64,000 nucleotides of DNA from Campylobacter sp. MIT 12-8780 (GCF_006864535.1 NZ_QHLL01000002.1:124001-188000), one strand, 5' to 3'. Shown: positions 16,769-24,171, numbered from the stretch's first letter. Numbers and translations: made by a program. Notes: generated by a model from the sequence alone, not told the origin.

Positions 16769-17902
16769 TTAGATTAATGGGTTTTTAAGCTTATATTCAC
16801 CATATTCGTTTTGATAGAATAAGTCTTTGTTATAGTGCTTTTCTAAAATTTGATAAAATTCATTTTTGCTATAACCCACAAAGGTGCAAAAATCCTCTAC
16901 GACTTTATTATCAAGCTTATGATCTCTTTCATTTACAAGTTTTACAGCTTCTTGCCTACTTAAAAGATTATATCTTACAAAACGAGCCGCATAATCGCTT
17001 GCCATAGCGTGTCCAAATTTAGGGTATTTCATCCAAGCGTGTAAAATGTAGCCTATGGTGTCGATTTGATCAAAATTCTCAGCACAATGGCTTCTATTCC
17101 ACTCACCTTGTAAGTCTGTAAAGCCTCTGCTTTTTGCAAAGATATAGTTTTGATAGGAATTCCACTTCACAAAATAGCTTAGATATATAGGCTCAAGTTT
17201 TTCTAAATCAGTCTTGTTTTTGTTTGGATCAAAGAAAAGTTGTAAATTTTGCTCTTTAATGTCCTCATCTAAAAACTCGTGAATATCTAAATCACTTGCC
17301 ACTCCATTTAAAAAAATGCCTTTTGCACTAGGCGTTTCAACACTATCTGTGCCACCATACTCATAACTTACATTTTCACCATACACCAAAAGAGGAGTGT
17401 TAAACTTAGCTGCCATAGCAAAAGGATAGCTATAAATTAAGCGATCGATGAACCAAGTTGGCTTGCCATATTTTTCAAAGGTTTTTCGCATAATCTTTTT
17501 TTGGGTAAAAATATCTGGTTTTAAACTAATGATATGGCATTTAAACTCCTCGCTTAAATTGCGTAAGTTTTTCTTGCCAGCTTCAGTCATGGTAAAATTA
17601 TCCTCAACGCTAAAAAGCACAGGATTCATACCAAGCTTTTCTTTCATGATATGCACTTGAAAATGACTATCCTTGCCCCCACTTACAGCTATTGCACAAT
17701 CATATTCAAATTTGCCATTTCTATGCCTGTGTTTATCGCACAGCTTTTCTAGCTCTTTAAATCTAGCTTTATAATCAACTTCATCTTTTTTAGCATGATT
17801 TACACAAGCTGAACAAATGTAATGCCCCCCCCCCATGTCGCTCAATTTAATACCCGGGCGAGTATTTGGCATCACACACTTTGAGCAATATTGTACTTGC
17901 AT
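16769..17902 (-). CDS. ptmG: N-acetyl sugar amidotransferase, PtmG/PseA family, phase variable (ON)
   Basis: A PP-loop ATP-dependent amidotransferase of the WbpG/PseA family, 377 residues. Campylobacter homologues convert the N-acetyl of CMP-nonulosonates to acetamidino. The ATG at 17902 is chosen because AAAAGGAG lies 4 bases before it; an upstream in-frame ATG has none. Visible motifs are two Cys pairs (YCSKCVMPNTRPGI and YICSACVNH) and the PP-loop AIAVSGGKDSHF near residue 72. A G10 tract (17825-17834) falls exactly between the Cys pairs and encodes a Gly3 linker. Neighbourhood with legI favours PtmG, but no separate pseA is in the window, so PseA activity is possible. Confidence 0.8.
   Translation of the reverse strand: MQVQYCSKCVMPNTRPGIKLSDMGGGHYICSACVNHAKKDEVDYKARFKELEKLCDKHRHRNGKFEYDCAIAVSGGKDSHFQVHIMKEKLGMNPVLFSVEDNFTMTEAGKKNLRNLSEEFKCHIISLKPDIFTQKKIMRKTFEKYGKPTWFIDRLIYSYPFAMAAKFNTPLLVYGENVSYEYGGTDSVETPSAKGIFLNGVASDLDIHEFLDEDIKEQNLQLFFDPNKNKTDLEKLEPIYLSYFVKWNSYQNYIFAKSRGFTDLQGEWNRSHCAENFDQIDTIGYILHAWMKYPKFGHAMASDYAARFVRYNLLSRQEAVKLVNERDHKLDNKVVEDFCTFVGYSKNEFYQILEKHYNKDLFYQNEYGEYKLKNPLI
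17825..17834 (-). repeat. Phase-variable G10 tract, amidotransferase (ON)
   Basis: C10 on the plus strand about 70 bases after the chosen start codon. Any 1-base slip would abolish almost the whole protein. Confidence 0.95.
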
Positions 17903-17947
17903 GTTTTCTCCTTTTAAAATAAATTTGTAAATCGGCAAAAACTTCAA

Positions 17948-19141
17948 TCACTTGATATGTTTTGCAAAGTCCATGAATTCTTGATAATACTTCCAAGAAC
18001 TTACTATATCAGCCCTGTTTTGCTTGATATGCTTAAGATTGTTTTGTAAAATATAAAATAATTTTTTACTTAAAGCCTTATTTTCAAAAAGATAATTTAA
18101 AATATCTTCTTCTTTATAGAGCTTGTTTTGCTCGGTGTTTATACGCTCTTTTAAGGATTTTAAAAAATCTTGTAAATAACTTTTTATTTGCTTTAAAAGC
18201 TCATTTTCTTTAAGCACAAGTTCTAACTCATCTTGAGCTAAGTATAAAAGCATGTTTTCAAAAGCTAAGTCTTTTTCATCTAAAAGCTCATTACAATGCT
18301 TTAAATAAGGATGAATTTGATGAGTGCTTAAGATGATTTTGATGGCTTTGCCTGCTTTGTTTTTTAAAGGAAGCTCTAAGAAAATGGGAAAATAAGTAAT
18401 GAGCTTGCCATTAAGTTCTGCTTTAAAAAGTAATTCATCTTTTTTTGGAGTTTGAAAAGCAAATTCTAAAGCTAGCTTGTTTAAGGTATCAAAGGCTTTA
18501 TCAGGCATAAGCTCATTCATGTCTATATACATGATTTTGTGGTGTTTTAGAATTTTTACAAAAAAATTTTGACAAAAGATAAGCTCATTGATCCACTTAG
18601 GCAAAGAGTGTAAATTTGGGGCTTGTCCTAGTATTTTTTTATTATTAAGAGCATTTGACGCAAAGCCATTAATATAGTATTTTTTCATATTTAAAATAGG
18701 GCTAAAATCTTCATTGAGCTTTAAAACTCGCCTTGCTTTATCGCTACTTGGGTGATTGATAGCTGTTTTTAGCATGGATATGGGATCACGCACTAAAAAT
18801 AAAACAGGCACTTTTTTACTTGCTCTTGCAAAGAAATTAGCCCTTTGTTTTAAATTTAAACTCCAATGCTCTATATAGCTGATGATTTTATATGAAGCTT
18901 GAGTTTGAAGGCTTTTAAAATGCTCAAAATAAAGTCCCTTAGCACTTGTTTTTAAGTCCTCATCACAAAGCCCTATCTTACAAGCTTGCAAAAATTTCAC
19001 CAAAGCAGATGAGCCACAAAGCCCAGTAGCAATGAGTATGAACTCATAGTTTAAAGGCAAAGCAATATTTTTAGCCCATAAAAGATTTTTAAGGCTTTCA
19101 TCATTTAAAAGCTTTGAGTGTATTAGTGTTTGTATGTGCAT
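17948..19141 (-). CDS. DUF2972-like protein, possibly sulfotransferase-like
   Basis: A 397-residue protein with a P-loop-like start (FILIATGLCGSSALVKFLQ, about 34-52) and VLFLVRDPISMLKTAINH near 133-150. The RDP-containing block is characteristic of the Campylobacter DUF2972 family as I remember it, and resembles the PAPS 3'-phosphate-binding segment of sulfotransferases. The C-terminus is helical and Lys-rich. Its function is unknown. It lies one base after the 3HCDH-like gene and 45 bases before the amidotransferase, in the sugar-modification operon. A family search and a fold comparison with sulfotransferases would test this. Confidence 0.6.
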   Translation of the reverse strand: MHIQTLIHSKLLNDESLKNLLWAKNIALPLNYEFILIATGLCGSSALVKFLQACKIGLCDEDLKTSAKGLYFEHFKSLQTQASYKIISYIEHWSLNLKQRANFFARASKKVPVLFLVRDPISMLKTAINHPSSDKARRVLKLNEDFSPILNMKKYYINGFASNALNNKKILGQAPNLHSLPKWINELIFCQNFFVKILKHHKIMYIDMNELMPDKAFDTLNKLALEFAFQTPKKDELLFKAELNGKLITYFPIFLELPLKNKAGKAIKIILSTHQIHPYLKHCNELLDEKDLAFENMLLYLAQDELELVLKENELLKQIKSYLQDFLKSLKERINTEQNKLYKEEDILNYLFENKALSKKLFYILQNNLKHIKQNRADIVSSWKYYQEFMDFAKHIK

Positions 19142-19142
19142 T

Positions 19143-19922
19143 TTAAACTTCCTTCATTGAGAGTAAAAAGTCTTTGATTTTGGTTTTATTTTTCCTGCCA
19201 AGTATGCCAAGTTCAAGGGCTTTTTTAAAACTTTGTGGATAATAAAAACTTTCATCATCTTCATGTAAATTCAAACAAATTTGATCACAAATTTCAATGC
19301 CTATAATATCAATTATGCTTAAAATATCTCTTTTTTCATAAAGCTTTTCATACACTAGCTCACATTCTTGCAAGCTATAATCAAGCTTTTCTATCATCTT
19401 AAAGAAAGTTGCAATTTCATTAAATAAAAGCAAATTTGCTAAATTACCTCTATTTCCCTTAGCCTTGATAAGACAAAAATCAAGCTTTTTTAATTCTTGT
19501 ATCAATACTAAAGCTTCATTTTTAGGATCATAAAGTTCAGCGAGTTTTAAATATATGGGATTAAAAAAATGAAGCAAGCCACACCCTAAATCCTTGCTTG
19601 AAAAAGAGCTTGAATTTGAAAATATAGCCCTTTCATGAGAGCTTTGAAATTCTTTTATACACCTTTGTTTAAGCTCTAAATTTTCAGGCAAGCACTCTAT
19701 ACAAAGTGCTTCAGGCAGGCTTTTAATACGAGTATAAAAACAAAAACTGCCCTTTTGACTAGGCTCTAAATTAAGCTTTTTGCTAAGGACTTTAGCTTGA
19801 AACTCAAGCTCCTTAAGTTTTGTTTTGTGCGTATAAATGCAAACTTCAAAGCCAAGATTATAAAATAAAGCGCTAATTTGCGTTCCCATCGTGCCACAAG
19901 CTAAGATATTAAGCCTTTTCAT
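19143..19922 (-). CDS. 3-hydroxyacyl-CoA dehydrogenase-like NAD-binding protein
   Basis: A 259-residue protein starting KRLNILACGTMGTQISALFYNLGFEV, a Rossmann GxGxMG-type dinucleotide site (first Gly replaced by Cys), with LLHFFNPIYLKL near residue 125, equivalent to the HFFNP block of 3-hydroxyacyl-CoA dehydrogenases. The C-terminal third includes SIIDIIGIEICDQI, like the 3HCDH helical domain. Such enzymes oxidise beta-hydroxyacyl thioesters. Here a role in making a hydroxyacyl substituent or oxidising a sugar is inferred only from the neighbours. It overlaps the upstream NeuD-like gene by 4 bases (ATGA). Confidence 0.7.
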   Translation of the reverse strand: MKRLNILACGTMGTQISALFYNLGFEVCIYTHKTKLKELEFQAKVLSKKLNLEPSQKGSFCFYTRIKSLPEALCIECLPENLELKQRCIKEFQSSHERAIFSNSSSFSSKDLGCGLLHFFNPIYLKLAELYDPKNEALVLIQELKKLDFCLIKAKGNRGNLANLLLFNEIATFFKMIEKLDYSLQECELVYEKLYEKRDILSIIDIIGIEICDQICLNLHEDDESFYYPQSFKKALELGILGRKNKTKIKDFLLSMKEV

Positions 19923-20536
19923 TTTGTTTTTACCTTTAGAGTTCTTAAATTAAATATGAGCTGATTATCTTTGTATGATTTTGAAAGCATAACACCTGCG
20001 CTTAAAACGCAGTTATTTCCAAGTCTAGCCTTAGGCAGCAAACTTGCGCCAGTGCCTAAAAAGCAGTTCTTACCTGTTTTGGCTTCTCCATTTAAGGTAG
20101 CATAAGGGCAAAGTATTGAGTTTTCACCTACCACACAATCATGAGCCACTGAAGCATAGATATTTAAAAGCACAAAGTCTTCAAGTTGTGCACCAGCATT
20201 AAGCATGCTATTTGGACAAAGCACTACGCCCTCACCAAGCAAAGCATCACTAGCCACAATAGCACTTGAATGAATAAAGCTAAAAAAATTCGCCCCTCTA
20301 GCCTTAAGCTTAGCGATGATACTGGCTCTTAACTCAACTTGTCCTATACCAAGTAAAAAACTTGCCTCTTTAAAAAAGCTTTGATGAATGCTTTCTTCAT
20401 CGCCCAAATAAGAAAGTTCATAAAAAGCACTTTTTTGCTTGTCTATATAGCCTAAAATTTCATGATCGGTGTTTTGAAGGTATTGATAAAGCTCTTTAGC
20501 AAAGCCACCTGAGCCAACTAAGATAAGCTTATTCAT
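19919..20536 (-). CDS. NeuD/PglD-type sugar O/N-acetyltransferase
   Basis: A 205-residue left-handed beta-helix acetyltransferase. An N-terminal Rossmann-like sugar-binding domain (KLILVGSGGFAKELYQYL) is followed from about residue 90 by hexapeptide repeats (ASDALLGEGVVLCPNSMLNAG and onward). The catalytic-type His is in VAHDCVVGENS. The ATG at 20536 is preferred over a GTG 6 bases upstream because AGGAG is 5 bases away. It could be LegH, the 4-amino N-acetyltransferase of the Leg pathway, which otherwise has no unique candidate; the paralogue at 23150 competes. The upstream FemAB-like gene can end in an ATGA overlap with it after slippage. Confidence 0.75.
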   Translation of the reverse strand: MNKLILVGSGGFAKELYQYLQNTDHEILGYIDKQKSAFYELSYLGDEESIHQSFFKEASFLLGIGQVELRASIIAKLKARGANFFSFIHSSAIVASDALLGEGVVLCPNSMLNAGAQLEDFVLLNIYASVAHDCVVGENSILCPYATLNGEAKTGKNCFLGTGASLLPKARLGNNCVLSAGVMLSKSYKDNQLIFNLRTLKVKTK

Positions 20537-20588
20537 GCACACTCCTTTTTTTCATGAGGAATATGCCTTGGAATGAAGCTTAAGGAAT

Positions 20589-21563
20589 TTAATGCCCCCC
20601 CCCCTGTCTATAGGCTAAAAAATAAGAATTTTTATAATTTTTACACAAGTTTGTATAAGCATTGTGATCAAAAATCATTCCCCCTATACAAAAATAAGTC
20701 CAAAGTGTAGAAAAACGTTCTTTAAAATAATACAAACTATCATCATCTTGCATACCTCCTCCAAGTATGCAAAACTTCACTCCTTTGCTAGATCCGTATT
20801 CAAAAGCAAAGTCAAGTAAAGCAGCACTAGCGTTTGAATGCTTGGAATTTGCACTTAAATGATAATACGCAAAGTTTTCATTCATAAAAAAAGAAGCATA
20901 GGCTTTGTTGCCTTCTTTATCTAAGGCTTTGAAAAGTTTGTATTCTTCAAAATCAAAAAGTGCGTCAAAATATGTCTTGTCAAAATAATAAAAACTCCCA
21001 GCTTTATTTCTTTGCATGGTTTGTGTATAAAGCTCTATAAAAGCTTGATTTTCATCTTTAAAGCATTCTTGTATCTTAATTTCAGTTCTTGCTTTTTTAA
21101 CATAGCTTTTAATGCGAGGGCTGTAATTTGAGCGTATGTGAGTTATGCCATTTTCAAGAGGCACTAGGACGATTTTTTTATCTTTTTTGAAAAATTCAAG
21201 CTCATTTTCATACAAGGATAAATTATCATCAAAAGGGTGAAAACGCACGAAAAAAGCAATGATCTTTTCTTTCAAGGCTCTTTCTTTGAGAGCTTTTAAA
21301 GCCTGAGTTAAAAAGGCTTTATCATCAGTATTTGCATAAAAACCACTATAGCCATATGGGCTTTGTAGATCGAAAAATGGTGTATTTGCAATCTTGCTTT
21401 TAATGCCCAAGCTTTTAAAAACAAAGCCCTTGCTTTTAAACTCAAACTCAAAGACTTCCCCATAAAGCCTTGCATAGCTTGCTTTAAAATAAATATCGTG
21501 CTCATACGATAGCTTTTTTTGATGATGAGTATCTAAAAAGCTTTGAAGTGAAATTTTACTCAT
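20589..21563 (-). CDS. FemAB/GNAT-like acyltransferase with 3' G-tract
   Basis: A ~324-residue protein with a FemAB/BioF2-like GNAT appearance: RIKSYVKKARTEIKIQ near 150, an acceptor-type KAYASFFM block, and a YHLSANS segment. Family members transfer acyl or aminoacyl groups to amines; the substrate here is unknown. I chose the ATG at 21563 (MSKISLQSFLD) in an 8-base overlap with the preceding stop; a GTG at 21641 would add 26 residues out of the neighbour's frame. A G10 tract (20595-20604) is at the 3' end: as read, the protein stops 2 codons after it. G11 would add about 18 codons and end in an ATGA overlap with the next gene. Confidence 0.7.
   Translation of the reverse strand: MSKISLQSFLDTHHQKKLSYEHDIYFKASYARLYGEVFEFEFKSKGFVFKSLGIKSKIANTPFFDLQSPYGYSGFYANTDDKAFLTQALKALKERALKEKIIAFFVRFHPFDDNLSLYENELEFFKKDKKIVLVPLENGITHIRSNYSPRIKSYVKKARTEIKIQECFKDENQAFIELYTQTMQRNKAGSFYYFDKTYFDALFDFEEYKLFKALDKEGNKAYASFFMNENFAYYHLSANSKHSNASAALLDFAFEYGSSKGVKFCILGGGMQDDDSLYYFKERFSTLWTYFCIGGMIFDHNAYTNLCKNYKNSYFLAYRQGGGH
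20595..20604 (-). repeat. Phase-variable G10 tract at 3' end of FemAB-like gene
   Basis: C10 on the plus strand, followed on the coding strand by CATTAA. It sets the position of the stop codon relative to the next gene. Confidence 0.95.
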
Positions 21564-22317
21564 TTTCCAAAGCTCTTGTTTTGACAGATGTGAGCCGTTT
21601 TTTCTTTGTAGAGGTTGTGTGTAAAGAGCTGTGATCAACACAATGCCCCCCCCCCATCTTTACACCTTCTACTATATAAAGCTTATCAATTATCGTTTTA
21701 TCTTGCTGTAATATGCTTGTAAGTATGTTTTCTATCTTAAAATTTTTATCTTTATAAAGTCTTTTTAGGCTATTTTTATCCTCAAAACGAAGTGAGCCAA
21801 CATGAGTGTAAATGCCTTCTTTTGGCTCTTGAAAGGCTAGCTTGGTTTTATCATACCCTAAAAGTCCTTTAGCTAGAGTCGAGGAATAAAACTTGCCTTT
21901 AGTTTTAAGCTTTTTGATAAGCTTGCTAAAAATCAGCCTTGTTTTATCAAAATCATTGCAGGTTAAAGAAGCTACATCGATGATAGCATCAAAGCTTTCA
22001 TCTTCAAGTTCATCAAGTTTTTGCGCGTAATCACCTTGCAAAAGTGTGTCAATTTGCTGGCTTAAATGCTCTTCTTGCATTCTTTTTTGAAATTTTTCAA
22101 TCCCACTTTTGCTCCACTCAATCCCACTTACCCTAAAACCTTCTCTGGCACAAAACCACAAATTTGCTCCTGTGCCAAGCCCAAGTTCTAGGATTTTAAC
22201 CTTGTTTCTATCTTTAACTTTATAAAAATTTCTAGCTATAAAGCGGATAAGGTTCTCTGGTGGGTATTTGCCCCATTCTCTGCTTGAAAAAATATCCTCC
22301 CAAATTTGCTTAGCCAT
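21556..22317 (-). CDS. SAM-dependent methyltransferase, second tandem copy, 3' G-tract
   Basis: A class I methyltransferase of 253 residues as read, with VKILELGLGTGANLWFCAREG (motif I) near residue 38 and FDAIIDVASL near 110. It is a tandem paralogue of the 22310 gene: a stretch of about 70 residues from LELGLGTG to DESFDA is almost identical. The catalytic domain ends at EGVKM, where a G10 tract (21646-21655) begins; the paralogue ends at ITGVKHG. The present frame adds a 30-residue tail overlapping the FemAB-like gene. G9 would fuse it in frame with that gene, and G11 would stop it four codons after the Gly run. It overlaps the upstream copy by 8 bases. Confidence 0.8.
   Translation of the reverse strand: MAKQIWEDIFSSREWGKYPPENLIRFIARNFYKVKDRNKVKILELGLGTGANLWFCAREGFRVSGIEWSKSGIEKFQKRMQEEHLSQQIDTLLQGDYAQKLDELEDESFDAIIDVASLTCNDFDKTRLIFSKLIKKLKTKGKFYSSTLAKGLLGYDKTKLAFQEPKEGIYTHVGSLRFEDKNSLKRLYKDKNFKIENILTSILQQDKTIIDKLYIVEGVKMGGGHCVDHSSLHTTSTKKKRLTSVKTRALENE
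21646..21655 (-). repeat. Phase-variable G10 tract at 3' end of methyltransferase
   Basis: C10 on the plus strand. The three possible frames give a 30-residue tail (G10), a fusion with the FemAB-like protein (G9), or an early stop (G11). Confidence 0.95.
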
Positions 22318-23032
22318 GTTTTACCCCTGTAATGATAAATAAGTCATTTTCCACAACGCCCTTACTTGAGTGCGTGAGCTTGCTAATGCTTTGCACTTCA
22401 TAGTCCTTGCCCTCATAAAGCTTTTTAATGTCCTTTTCATCGCAAAAGCGAATCACGCCTGTGAAAGCATCGCTTCCCTCAACTGGGCGGCAGCAGTGAT
22501 GTCCTAAGCTTTTATCTTCCTTAAAGCCAAAATTATTTGCACTTGGGGTAATGGAGAGGAATTTTCCGCCCTTTTTAAGCTTTTTTACTGCTTTTTCAAT
22601 GATATTTTTTGTTTTTTCAAAATCATTATAGGCGAGTGAATAAGAATCCATAAAAGCATCAAAGCTTTCATCTTCAAGCTCATCAAGTTTTTGTGCGTAA
22701 TCACCTTGTAGCAAAGTATCAATTTGCTGGCTTAAATGTTCTTCTTGCATTCTTTTTTCAAATCTTTCAATCCCACTTTTGCTCCACTCAATCCCACTTA
22801 CCCTAAAACCTTCTCTTGCACAAAACCACAAATTTGCTCCTGTGCCAAGCCCAAGTTCGAGTACTTTTACGCTGTTTCTATCTTTTGCATTGTAAAAATT
22901 TCTAGCGATAAAGCGGATAATGGCTTCGCTTGGGTATTTGCCCCATTCTTTATGTGTGTAAATTTGTTCCCAAATTTCATCAGGGCTACCTAAACCTGAG
23001 CTGATTTCAGCGTTGCTAATAAATTTTTTCAT
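22310..23032 (-). CDS. SAM-dependent methyltransferase, first tandem copy
   Basis: A 240-residue class I methyltransferase. VKVLELGLGTGANLWFCAREG (motif I) lies near residue 56, then SGIEWSKSGIERF, and FDAFMDSYSLAYNDF near 125 as motif IV-like. Its C-terminal third differs from the downstream paralogue (HHCCRPVEGSDAFTG), so substrates may differ. Unlike that copy it has no G-tract and ends cleanly at GVKHG. AAGGAG precedes the ATG at 23032. The acceptor is unknown; the surrounding Leg genes suggest a nonulosonate or its acyl group. Confidence 0.82.
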   Translation of the reverse strand: MKKFISNAEISSGLGSPDEIWEQIYTHKEWGKYPSEAIIRFIARNFYNAKDRNSVKVLELGLGTGANLWFCAREGFRVSGIEWSKSGIERFEKRMQEEHLSQQIDTLLQGDYAQKLDELEDESFDAFMDSYSLAYNDFEKTKNIIEKAVKKLKKGGKFLSITPSANNFGFKEDKSLGHHCCRPVEGSDAFTGVIRFCDEKDIKKLYEGKDYEVQSISKLTHSSKGVVENDLFIITGVKHG

Positions 23033-23149
23033 GTATTCTCCTTATGTTGAATTGTGTTTTTTGTATAAAAAAGAGTGTAAAAATATAAGAAAATGTATAA
23101 ATATATAAAAAGAAAGTATGAGGAAGGGCTATAAATAAAAATGATAAAT

Positions 23150-23746
23150 TTAAATGCCCCCCCCCCATGTTAGATTTTTACCAGCAAAAAATACGCTTTG
23201 TTCTGCTAGGTTTTGAGTGTGTTTAAGCATGGAATTTGAGCCTACAAAGCTTTTTTGAGCCACTTTACACTCTCCATTGACTACAGCAGCTGTTGAGATA
23301 TGACAAAAATCTTCCACCACTGCATCATGTTCTATCAAGGCTTTGGTATTGATAATGCAGGCTTTTCCTATCTTAGCATTTGTATTGATTAAAGCTTGAT
23401 GCATGATGATACTTGCTTCATTTGAGATAAAAGCATGCTTTGAAACATAAGCAAGAGGAGAGATGATAGTAGGTAAAACAAAACCTATATTTTTGAGGCG
23501 TTCAAAAAGCTTCATTCTAAGATCAGGACTTTTAATCTGTCCTATACCCAAAAAAGCAAATTTACAAAGCTTAAAAAGACGCGGCAAATCATCATCACAG
23601 CCCAAAATTTCATAACCTAAAACGCTTTTTGACTCGGTGTTATTATCCACAAAGCCAAGAATTTCAAATTTGCCTTCTTTTTCAATCACATCAACGCAAG
23701 ATTTAGCATGTCCTCCAGCACCGATGATGAGTAGTTTTTCTTTCAT
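23150..23746 (-). CDS. NeuD/PglD-type acetyltransferase with 3' G-tract
   Basis: A 198-residue acetyltransferase. KLLIIGAGGHAKSCVDVIE at the N-terminus is the NeuD/PglD sugar-binding start, and hexapeptide repeats follow from about residue 95 (ASIIMHQALINTNAKIG, HDAVVEDFCHISTAAVVNGEC). It is the closest acetyltransferase to legB and legC, so it is a good LegH candidate. A G10 tract (23157-23166) at the last codons gives WGGGI then stop. G9 would open ~40 further codons, ending in an ATGA overlap with the downstream methyltransferase, but that extension is Phe/Tyr-rich and looks like intergenic sequence. The core ends before the tract, so activity may not change. Confidence 0.78.
   Translation of the reverse strand: MKEKLLIIGAGGHAKSCVDVIEKEGKFEILGFVDNNTESKSVLGYEILGCDDDLPRLFKLCKFAFLGIGQIKSPDLRMKLFERLKNIGFVLPTIISPLAYVSKHAFISNEASIIMHQALINTNAKIGKACIINTKALIEHDAVVEDFCHISTAAVVNGECKVAQKSFVGSNSMLKHTQNLAEQSVFFAGKNLTWGGGI
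23157..23166 (-). repeat. Phase-variable G10 tract at 3' end of NeuD-like gene
   Basis: C10 on the plus strand. The coding strand reads ACAT, G10, CATTTAAAT. Confidence 0.95.
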
Positions 23747-23785
23747 TTTTTCTTGTCCTAAAAAGTTTGCTGATTAGTTTCAAGT

Positions 23786-23917
23786 TTATACATTCATAGC
23801 CTTAGCAAAAGCTTGAACACTATCCCAGCGAGTTGTTTTACCGTCTTTTGCTTCTTTTATAGCTTCTAAAAATTCTTTAATATAGGCTTTATCATTTTTT
23901 TGAATTTGAGCTTGCAT
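23786..23917 (-). CDS. Small protein, 43 residues, own promoter
   Basis: An ATG at 23917 with AAGGAG seven bases upstream opens a 43-codon frame. The product starts MQAQIQKNDKAYIKEFLEAI and ends RWDSVQAFAKAMNV. It is charged and helical. I do not recognise it with certainty; the KDGKTTRWDSVQAF ending is reminiscent of small antitoxin-like proteins, which is a guess. An extended -10 (TGCTATAAT) lies 20 bases upstream. It sits between the candidate type I toxin locus and the NeuD-like gene on the same strand. Confidence 0.6.
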   Translation of the reverse strand: MQAQIQKNDKAYIKEFLEAIKEAKDGKTTRWDSVQAFAKAMNV

Positions 23918-23937
23918 ATACACTCCTTAAAAGCTTA

Positions 23938-23946
23938 ATTATAGCA
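23938..23946 (-). promoter_or_regulatory. Extended -10 promoter of the 43-residue ORF
   Basis: TGCTATAAT on the minus strand gives a predicted transcript start about 14 bases before the start codon, just ahead of AAGGAG. Confidence 0.6.
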
Positions 23947-24024
23947 GACAATTTTAATTTTTACTTAATTTTCTTTGAAAAATGAATTTTTTTAAAGATT
24001 TTTATATAAGCCAAAGGGGTATCT

Positions 24025-24047
24025 TAGCCCCCTCTTGCGAGGGGCTA
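24025..24047. terminator. Hairpin after the 20-codon hydrophobic ORF
   Basis: TAGCCCCCTC / GAGGGGCTA form a 9-bp GC-rich stem with one bulged base and a TTGC loop. It begins 3 bases beyond the stop codon of the small ORF. The T-run (TTTTT) is on the plus side. On the minus side it would act as a 3' protective hairpin. Confidence 0.6.
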
Positions 24048-24050
24048 TTT

Positions 24051-24113
24051 TTAGTAAAGCTTGACAGCAAATACACAAAATAGTATAATTATAACTAAGA
24101 TTTTTTGGAACAT
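24051..24113 (-). CDS. Candidate type I toxin peptide, 20 residues, hydrophobic
   Basis: ATG at 24113 opens a 20-codon frame: MFQKILVIIILFCVFAVKLY. It is a single hydrophobic segment flanked by Lys residues, similar in size and character to Ibs-type peptides of E. coli type I systems and, in locus design, to Helicobacter AapA. GGTGA lies 5 bases upstream as a Shine-Dalgarno and is next to a GCCC-AGAA-GGGC hairpin. The predicted mRNA starts near 24264, has a ~150-base structured 5' UTR and ends in a GC hairpin. An opposite-strand consensus promoter lies inside the ORF. Toxicity is inferred only. The peptide could instead be a small membrane protein. Confidence 0.6.
   Translation of the reverse strand: MFQKILVIIILFCVFAVKLY
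24061..24089 (+). promoter_or_regulatory. Consensus sigma-70 promoter for an antisense RNA
   Basis: TTGACA (24061-24066), 17 bases, TATAAT (24084-24089): a perfect match to the canonical promoter in sequence and spacing. It lies within the 20-codon ORF and fires toward that ORF's start codon and 5' UTR. Confidence 0.75.
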
Positions 24114-24171
24114 AAAATCACCGCCCTTCTGGGCATAATTAAATGCCAAAGGTAGCCGCCTTTGGCATTCT
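24097..24171 (+). ncRNA. Candidate antisense (antitoxin) RNA, about 75 nt
   Basis: Predicted from the promoter at 24061-24089. The RNA would be complementary to the first codons, start codon, Shine-Dalgarno and proximal 5' UTR of the 20-codon ORF. It contains two hairpins: GCCC-TTCT-GGGC (24123-24134) and an 11-bp stem at 24142-24169. Its 3' end is uncertain because no U-run follows the second hairpin. Confidence 0.5.
24142..24169. repeat. 11-bp palindrome shared by toxin mRNA and antisense RNA
   Basis: AATGCCAAAGG, loop TAGCCG, CCTTTGGCATT. Both predicted RNAs would carry this hairpin with complementary loops. A matching GCCAAAGG element recurs at 24010-24017, past the end of the toxin ORF, so the mRNA ends could pair. 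Confidence 0.8.

Noticed and set aside
23033-23156. Coding extension of the NeuD-like gene at G9.
   Set aside because: The frame is open to an ATGA overlap, but the product is almost all Phe, Tyr, Ile and Leu. A T-rich strand rarely contains stops, so I do not call it coding.
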